A DNA stretch of 64,000 nucleotides from JASFHF01 sp050123335 (GTDB lineage Bacteria > Pseudomonadota > Gammaproteobacteria > UBA12402): contig JASFHH010000004.1 in the NCBI GenBank assembly GCA_050123335.1, positions 7,969-71,968 of the forward strand, given 5' to 3'. This document shows, one piece after another, positions 60,206 through 64,000 of this stretch. The stretch's first letter is position 1. Each line of letters starts with the position of its first letter. Under the pieces are notes generated by a model, which was not told the DNA's origin, did no database searches, and saw only the letters and a list, made by a program, of their open reading frames with translations. Made by a program: the position numbers and the translations under genes.

Positions 60206-61468
60206 CTACAATTTGGGAAAAATTTTAGCAGCTTTCACCATATTACCAGTTACTGATAGAATTTCGATTGGATGCCCAGCCAATTTAATACAAGTATGCG
60301 GACGAGGAATATCTTGTAACTCTTCAACAATCAAACCACTTAAAGTTTTTGGACCGCTTATAGGTAATTTGAGTTGCAATGACCGATTAAGTTCACGCAG
60401 AAAAATAGAACCATCAACAATATAACTGCCGCCAGTTTGTGGATAAATTTCTTTACTTACCGCTTCAACATCAACGACAAACTCACCAACTATTTCTTCA
60501 AAAATATCATATAAATCGATCATTCCTACAATATCGCCATATTCATTAACCACTAAAGCCAAATAATATTTTTGACTACGAAAATTTGATAATTGTTTTT
60601 TTAAAGAAGTAGTTTGCGCAATAAAATAGACTGGCATTAAATACTGCTGCAAATTATCTTGTGTTAGTTCTTTATCCAATAACAAATTTAATACTGTACG
60701 TACGGACAAAACTCCTTTTACATTATCAATACCACCTTGATAAACCAATAGATGTTCTTGCGGAGTTACCCGCATAAAATCTAAAATATCATCCCAATCA
60801 TCATCTAAATCAATTCCGACAATTTCGTTACGCGGAATCATAATGTCTTCAACCGTAATTTGCCTTAATGACAAGATATTTAATAACATCTGCTGATCTT
60901 CTGCCGATAAACGCCCACCAGATTCACTTACTAAAATACTTAATTCTTCTGCAGTTAAAGCTTCGGCAATCGCTTTTTTGCTAACTTTTATGCCAAGCAA
61001 ACGCAATAAATTATTAGAAATCGCATTACCTAACCAAACCATTGGATACAAAATCCATAACAAAATCCACAATGGCCAAGCAACAATATAAGAAATTTTT
61101 GCTGGATATAGAGCTGCTAAAGTTTTCGGTGTAATCTCGGCAAAAATTAACATAATTAAAGTTAAACCAATGGTAGAGATTGCAATGCCTAACCGATGCC
61201 AAAAATGAATTGCAATAATTGTCGCAAACGATGATGCCATGATTACCGCAAAAGTATTGCCAATTAAAATTACCCCAAGAATACGATCAGGTCGCTTTAA
61301 TAAAGTTTGAATCAATCGCGCAGTACGTTGACCCTTGGCAGCCAAATAGCGCAAACGATAACGATTTAACGCCATCAAACCAGTTTCGGCACTGGAAAAA
61401 AACGCAGATAAAAAAATCAAGATAATTAAGCTGATAATTAACTCTGTAATCGGCATATTGGCTAACAT
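60206..61468 (-). CDS. HlyC/CorC (CNNM) family transporter
   Basis: A 420-residue inner-membrane protein: DUF21/CNNM transmembrane domain with four helices (about 8-180, SSAETGLMALNRYRLRYLA being the family signature), two CBS motifs (about 205-330, including DIMIPRNEIVGID and GDIVGMIDLYDIFEEIVGEF) and a C-terminal CorC_HlyC domain (about 345-420, GSYIVDGSIFLRELN). Related YfjD/CorB proteins are linked to magnesium and cobalt efflux or resistance. Start at 61468 has little Shine-Dalgarno; MPITEL four codons later is possible. It is divergent from ffh. Confidence 0.88.
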   Translation of the reverse strand: MLANMPITELIISLIILIFLSAFFSSAETGLMALNRYRLRYLAAKGQRTARLIQTLLKRPDRILGVILIGNTFAVIMASSFATIIAIHFWHRLGIAISTIGLTLIMLIFAEITPKTLAALYPAKISYIVAWPLWILLWILYPMVWLGNAISNNLLRLLGIKVSKKAIAEALTAEELSILVSESGGRLSAEDQQMLLNILSLRQITVEDIMIPRNEIVGIDLDDDWDDILDFMRVTPQEHLLVYQGGIDNVKGVLSVRTVLNLLLDKELTQDNLQQYLMPVYFIAQTTSLKKQLSNFRSQKYYLALVVNEYGDIVGMIDLYDIFEEIVGEFVVDVEAVSKEIYPQTGGSYIVDGSIFLRELNRSLQLKLPISGPKTLSGLIVEELQDIPRPHTCIKLAGHPIEILSVTGNMVKAAKIFPKL

Positions 61469-61548
61469 TTTTAAATGGTAGCATGCTTAGAAATTGCTAG
61501 CAATTAACCTGATGTATGTGTATTATAATTGGCCAAGAACTTTCTGCT

Positions 61549-61643
61549 GTCATTCCGCGGTCTTGTTAGTTGACCGCGGAATCCAGGCTGTTTGGCAGTT
61601 ATTTTCTGGATCCCGCGATCAACAGACTGGGTCGCGGGATGAC
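61549..61643. repeat. Palindromic repeat, copy 4
   Basis: Half-units 61549-61586 (GTCATTCCGCGG ... ATCCAG) and 61606-61643 (CTGGATCCCGCG ... GGGATGAC) are in inverted orientation and each contains its own hairpin. The repeat lies in the ffh leader, ending 24 bases before the ATG. Confidence 0.85.
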
Positions 61644-61667
61644 AAAGAGTCAACAAAGGAAAAAATT

Positions 61668-63032
61668 ATGTTCAGCAATCTAGGCAATCGATTAAACGAA
61701 GTTTTTAAAAGTTTATCCGGACGCGGACGTTTAACCGAAGAAAACATTCAAGAAACTTTGCGCAGTGTGCGAATTGCCCTATTGGAAGCTGATGTCGCCT
61801 TACCTGTCGCTAAACAATTTGTTGAAAAAATTCGCGAACAAGCAATTGGTGAAAAAGTCCTTGGTAGTTTAACTCCAGGACAAGCGCTAATTAAATTAGT
61901 GAATGACGAACTAATTGCCGCATTAGGCCAAGCTACTGCTGAATTAAATTTTAATATCACACCGCCAGCAGTTATTTTAGTTGCGGGTTTACAAGGCTCA
62001 GGCAAAACTACCACCACTGCAAAATTAGCTAATTTAATTAAAACTCGCTTAAATAAAAAAGTTATGGTCGTAAGCACTGACGTTTACCGTCCAGCAGCAA
62101 TTCAGCAACTTGAAACTCTTGCACAACAAATCGATGTTGAATTTTTCCCAAGTGATACCAAGCAAAATCCGATTAAAATTGCCAAAAATGCAGTGGCACA
62201 AGCCAAAAAACAATTCATGGATGTAGTGTTAATCGATACCGCCGGCCGTCTACACATCGACAAAGAAATGATGAAGGAAATTCAAAAAATTCACGCAGCC
62301 GTCGAACCAATTGAAACTTTGTTTGTAATCGATAGTATGATTGGACAAGATGCGGTAAATACCGCTAAAGCATTTGATGAAACATTGCCTCTAACTGGCG
62401 TAATTTTAACGAAAACTGACGGCGACGCACGCGGCGGCGCTGCTCTTTCAGTTTGGTACACGATTAACAAACCAATTAAATTTATCGGTACCGGCGAAAA
62501 AATTGATGCTTTTGAACCATTTCATCCTGATCGTATTGCTTCGCGCATTTTGGGCATGGGAGATGTAGTAAGCCTCGCCGAAGAAGTTGAACAAAAAATC
62601 GATCAGCAAAAAGCGAAAAAACTCGCAAAAAAATTCAAAAAAGGCAAAGGTTTTGACCTCGAAGATTTTTTGGATCAATTAGAACAACTAGGAAAACTCG
62701 GCGGTATTGGCAAATTAATCGGTAAATTACCTGGTATGGGGAAATTACCTGCTGCGGTCAAAGACCAAGTGAATGATAAAAAATTCGTACAAATGAAAGC
62801 GATGATTCAATCCATGACTCCAAAAGAACGCCATTTTCCTAATATCATCAAAGGCTCACGCAAACGACGCATTGCCAATGGCTCCGGCACTACTATTCAA
62901 GAAATAAATCGTTTATTAAAACAATTCACCCAAATGCAAAAAATGATGAAAAAAATGTCGAAAAAAGGCATGGGAAAAATGATGCAGCAGATGCAAGGCA
63001 TGATGCCGCCAGGAGGATTTGGAGGTTTTTAA
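61668..63032 (+). CDS. ffh: Signal recognition particle protein Ffh
   Basis: The ATG at 61668 after AAAGGAAAA is the true start; the frame extends upstream through the palindromic repeat. The 454-residue protein has the N domain (1-90), the GTPase G domain (GLQGSGKTTTTAKLA about 107, DTAGRLHID, TKTDGDARGG) and a Met-rich M domain (330-454, with RRIANGSG and the Met-rich tail KMMQQMQGMMPPGG). It binds 4.5S RNA and signal peptides and, with FtsY, targets proteins to the membrane. A duplicated, diverged copy of its last 20 codons lies at 63811-63878. Confidence 0.95.
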   Translation: MFSNLGNRLNEVFKSLSGRGRLTEENIQETLRSVRIALLEADVALPVAKQFVEKIREQAIGEKVLGSLTPGQALIKLVNDELIAALGQATAELNFNITPPAVILVAGLQGSGKTTTTAKLANLIKTRLNKKVMVVSTDVYRPAAIQQLETLAQQIDVEFFPSDTKQNPIKIAKNAVAQAKKQFMDVVLIDTAGRLHIDKEMMKEIQKIHAAVEPIETLFVIDSMIGQDAVNTAKAFDETLPLTGVILTKTDGDARGGAALSVWYTINKPIKFIGTGEKIDAFEPFHPDRIASRILGMGDVVSLAEEVEQKIDQQKAKKLAKKFKKGKGFDLEDFLDQLEQLGKLGGIGKLIGKLPGMGKLPAAVKDQVNDKKFVQMKAMIQSMTPKERHFPNIIKGSRKRRIANGSGTTIQEINRLLKQFTQMQKMMKKMSKKGMGKMMQQMQGMMPPGGFGGF

Positions 63033-63059
63033 CAATTCAAAAATATTTTTTCTCTTGAA

Positions 63060-63428
63060 TTAACGTGATGATGCCTCTTTGTTTTTGCCGTGTAGCCCAA
63101 GACTAATAGCAATTAAACTTACTACTAAAGTATTCAAACTAACCCCTTCTTGTTTAGCCTGCTCAATCAATTTTGCATGCAGAGATTTTGGTACGCGCTG
63201 TACCCATTTGCCACTAGGCAGTTTTTTTGAAGGTTTTGGAATAGCTCTACCAGATTTTTTTGCAGCCTTAATCCAACATTTTACTGCATCTTTTCCATTA
63301 GCTATAGCCTCTTCAATAGTTTCACCATCAGATATGCAACCAGGTAAATCAGGATATTCAATTAATATACCGCCCCCTTCATCCTTGGATAATGTTCTAA
63401 CAATAAATGGATAATCACTCTGTTTCAT
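63060..63428 (-). CDS. hicB: HicB family antitoxin
   Basis: A 122-residue antitoxin with two parts: an N-terminal degenerate RNase H-like HicB domain (about 8-60, GGGILIEYPDLPGCISDGETIEEAIANG, split) and a C-terminal ribbon-helix-helix (about 72-115, LPSGKWVQRVPKSLHAKLIEQAKQEGVSLNTLV) for DNA binding and autorepression. It overlaps the hicA stop by 14 bases. Gene order toxin first, antitoxin second is the classic hicAB layout. Confidence 0.9.
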   Translation of the reverse strand: MKQSDYPFIVRTLSKDEGGGILIEYPDLPGCISDGETIEEAIANGKDAVKCWIKAAKKSGRAIPKPSKKLPSGKWVQRVPKSLHAKLIEQAKQEGVSLNTLVVSLIAISLGLHGKNKEASSR

Positions 63429-63669
63429 CTTCGATCTGCCTTACATTTTCTATTAATCTAATTAGTTTTCTTACATAAACAGGCTTTATTGGTCTGTGTG
63501 CCGGAATAGTTAACAACTCAATCCAATCAGGATGTTCCAACACTACATGACTACCTTTTCCTTTCCTAACATTTATACCATGCTTTCTAGCAATATTTTC
63601 GATTTCCTGTATACGCCAATTTTTTGGATTATGACGCATTTTCTCTAATGTTTTATTTGATTTTACCAT
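63415..63669 (-). CDS. hicA: HicA family toxin
   Basis: An mRNA interferase toxin of the HicA fold (double-stranded RNA-binding-like). Starts at 63708, 63669 and 63639 are possible; 63669 (MVKSNKTLEKM) is chosen by length, 84 residues. The catalytic His lies in GKGSHVVLEHPDW (about 45-57), followed by the typical IPAHRPIKPVYVRKLIRLIENV end. HicA cleaves translated and other mRNAs under stress until bound by HicB. It sits in an insertion between ffh and a duplicated ffh tail. Confidence 0.88.
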   Translation of the reverse strand: MVKSNKTLEKMRHNPKNWRIQEIENIARKHGINVRKGKGSHVVLEHPDWIELLTIPAHRPIKPVYVRKLIRLIENVRQIEDETE

Positions 63670-63673
63670 ATTA

Positions 63674-63702
63674 ATAGTATCATATTTAGTACTAAAATGC
63701 AA
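63674..63702 (-). promoter_or_regulatory. Candidate hicAB promoter with palindromic operator
   Basis: Minus-strand TTGCAT (63702-63697), a 17-base spacer and TACTAT (63679-63674). The spacer contains a perfect 12-bp palindrome TTTAGTACTAAA (63685-63696), a plausible HicB operator. The start would fall very near the ATG at 63669, so a leaderless start or a later start is implied. Confidence 0.45.
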
Positions 63703-63810
63703 GGACATCTTTCAAACGACCTATAAACATTACATCATTAATAGGCCATAACGCACTATAAATGATTTTCAAACATATTTTTAGCGTGTTTTTTACCCGG
63801 GTAAAATTAC

Positions 63811-63878
63811 GCATGGGAAAAATGATACAGCAGATGCAAGGCATGATACCACCCGGGGGATTACCGCCTTTTAATTAA
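63811..63878 (+). pseudogene. Duplicated tail of ffh
   Basis: The frame MGKMIQQMQGM then IPPGGLPPFN and TAA matches the end of Ffh (GKMMQQMQGMMPPGGFGGF) with a few changes. Bases from GCATGGGAAAAATGAT onward are nearly identical to 62968 onward. It has no start of its own and lies 780 bases after the real ffh stop, beyond hicBA. Confidence 0.85.
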
Positions 63879-64000
63879 AACCGCAAGCTTTTTTCAATGC
63901 ATTACACACAAATTGATTTAAACTAATACCTAAATCATTTGCAACTAATACTACTTTTTTATGAAGAGCTGATCCCACCCTTACATTAAAAGAACCTTTG
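63871..64000 (-). CDS. C-terminal part of a second HicB-like antitoxin (cut by window edge)
   Basis: The minus frame from the window edge to the TAA at 63873-63871 reads GSFNVRVGSALHKKVVLVAN then DLGISLNQFVCNALKKACGFN. This is the ribbon-helix-helix end of HicB-type antitoxins. Its stop overlaps the stop of the duplicated ffh tail in TTAATTAA. The toxin would lie to the right of the window. Confidence 0.7.
   Translation of the reverse strand, partial: KGSFNVRVGSALHKKVVLVANDLGISLNQFVCNALKKACGFN

Noticed and set aside
61494..61667. N-terminal extension of Ffh
   Set aside because: The extension is the translated palindromic repeat; Ffh homologues start at MFSNLG-like sequence.
1..64000. CRISPR arrays, rRNA genes or intact tRNA genes
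   Set aside because: No regularly spaced repeats with unique spacers, no rRNA-like sequence and no complete cloverleaf was seen on reading both strands.

Overview
The window is a strongly AT-rich stretch of a gammaproteobacterial chromosome. The lineage is inferred. TrpR, an entericidin-type lipoprotein, an FMN-riboswitch-controlled RibN-like transporter, RecJ, MurF and Ffh all fit Gammaproteobacteria. The many unrecognisable Lys/Asn/Ile-rich genes, the expanded MFS transporters, the scavenging systems and two promoters resembling PmrA-activated effector promoters point to a host-associated member of the Legionella/Coxiella side of the class. No rRNA gene, intact tRNA gene or CRISPR array is present.

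Layout. 1-1655: right end of an inferred genomic island (a partial gene, one unknown gene with a PmrA-like promoter) closed by a 3' fragment of tRNA-Glu. 1659-5829: methionine uptake (metN and a metI-metQ fusion) behind an attenuator-like leader, then an AlbA_2/ATPase regulator whose stop codon lies in an 11-bp tandem repeat. 5856-16455: transporters (three MFS, ZIP, AzgA-like purine permease) and small metabolic enzymes (YjbQ, UPF0173, HAD, aspartoacylase family), ending with an RRM protein. 16554-23426: a mobile element bounded by a perfect 13-bp inverted repeat. It carries a Tn554-like tnpA-tnpB-tnpC set, a further tyrosine recombinase, an exported Rap1a/Tai-like protein and a 570-residue protein in which an Mrr-like nuclease is fused to a second copy of that recombinase; the copy has lost its first catalytic arginine.

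23439-40875: a mosaic of ordinary genes (alpha/beta hydrolase, GH3 hexosaminidase, Maf, PLP decarboxylase, porin, SDR, entericidin) and likely effectors: a 1028-residue protein with a poly(A)-polymerase-like domain, and a carnitine-acyltransferase-like protein lacking its catalytic histidine. Decayed copies of nagZ and maf lie among them. 33883-44592 holds two large c-di-GMP proteins with complementary degeneracy, one paired with a FIST sensor. 44619-47771: trpR and a TrpXYZ-type ABC importer, with a striking hairpin element between them. 47790-48995: a RibN-like riboflavin transporter under an FMN riboswitch whose P6 loop is interrupted by a 159-bp palindrome.

49147-63032: two unknown genes, lpd, an NfnAB-like pair, murF (carrying two palindromic insertions in its coding sequence), another unknown gene with a PmrA-like promoter, recJ, a TM2-like protein, a CorC/HlyC-type protein and ffh. 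63060-64000: hicBA inserted beside a duplicated tail of ffh, followed by part of a second HicB-like antitoxin. Several families of palindromic repeats are scattered through the window, so small palindromes and partial gene duplications have shaped much of this sequence.
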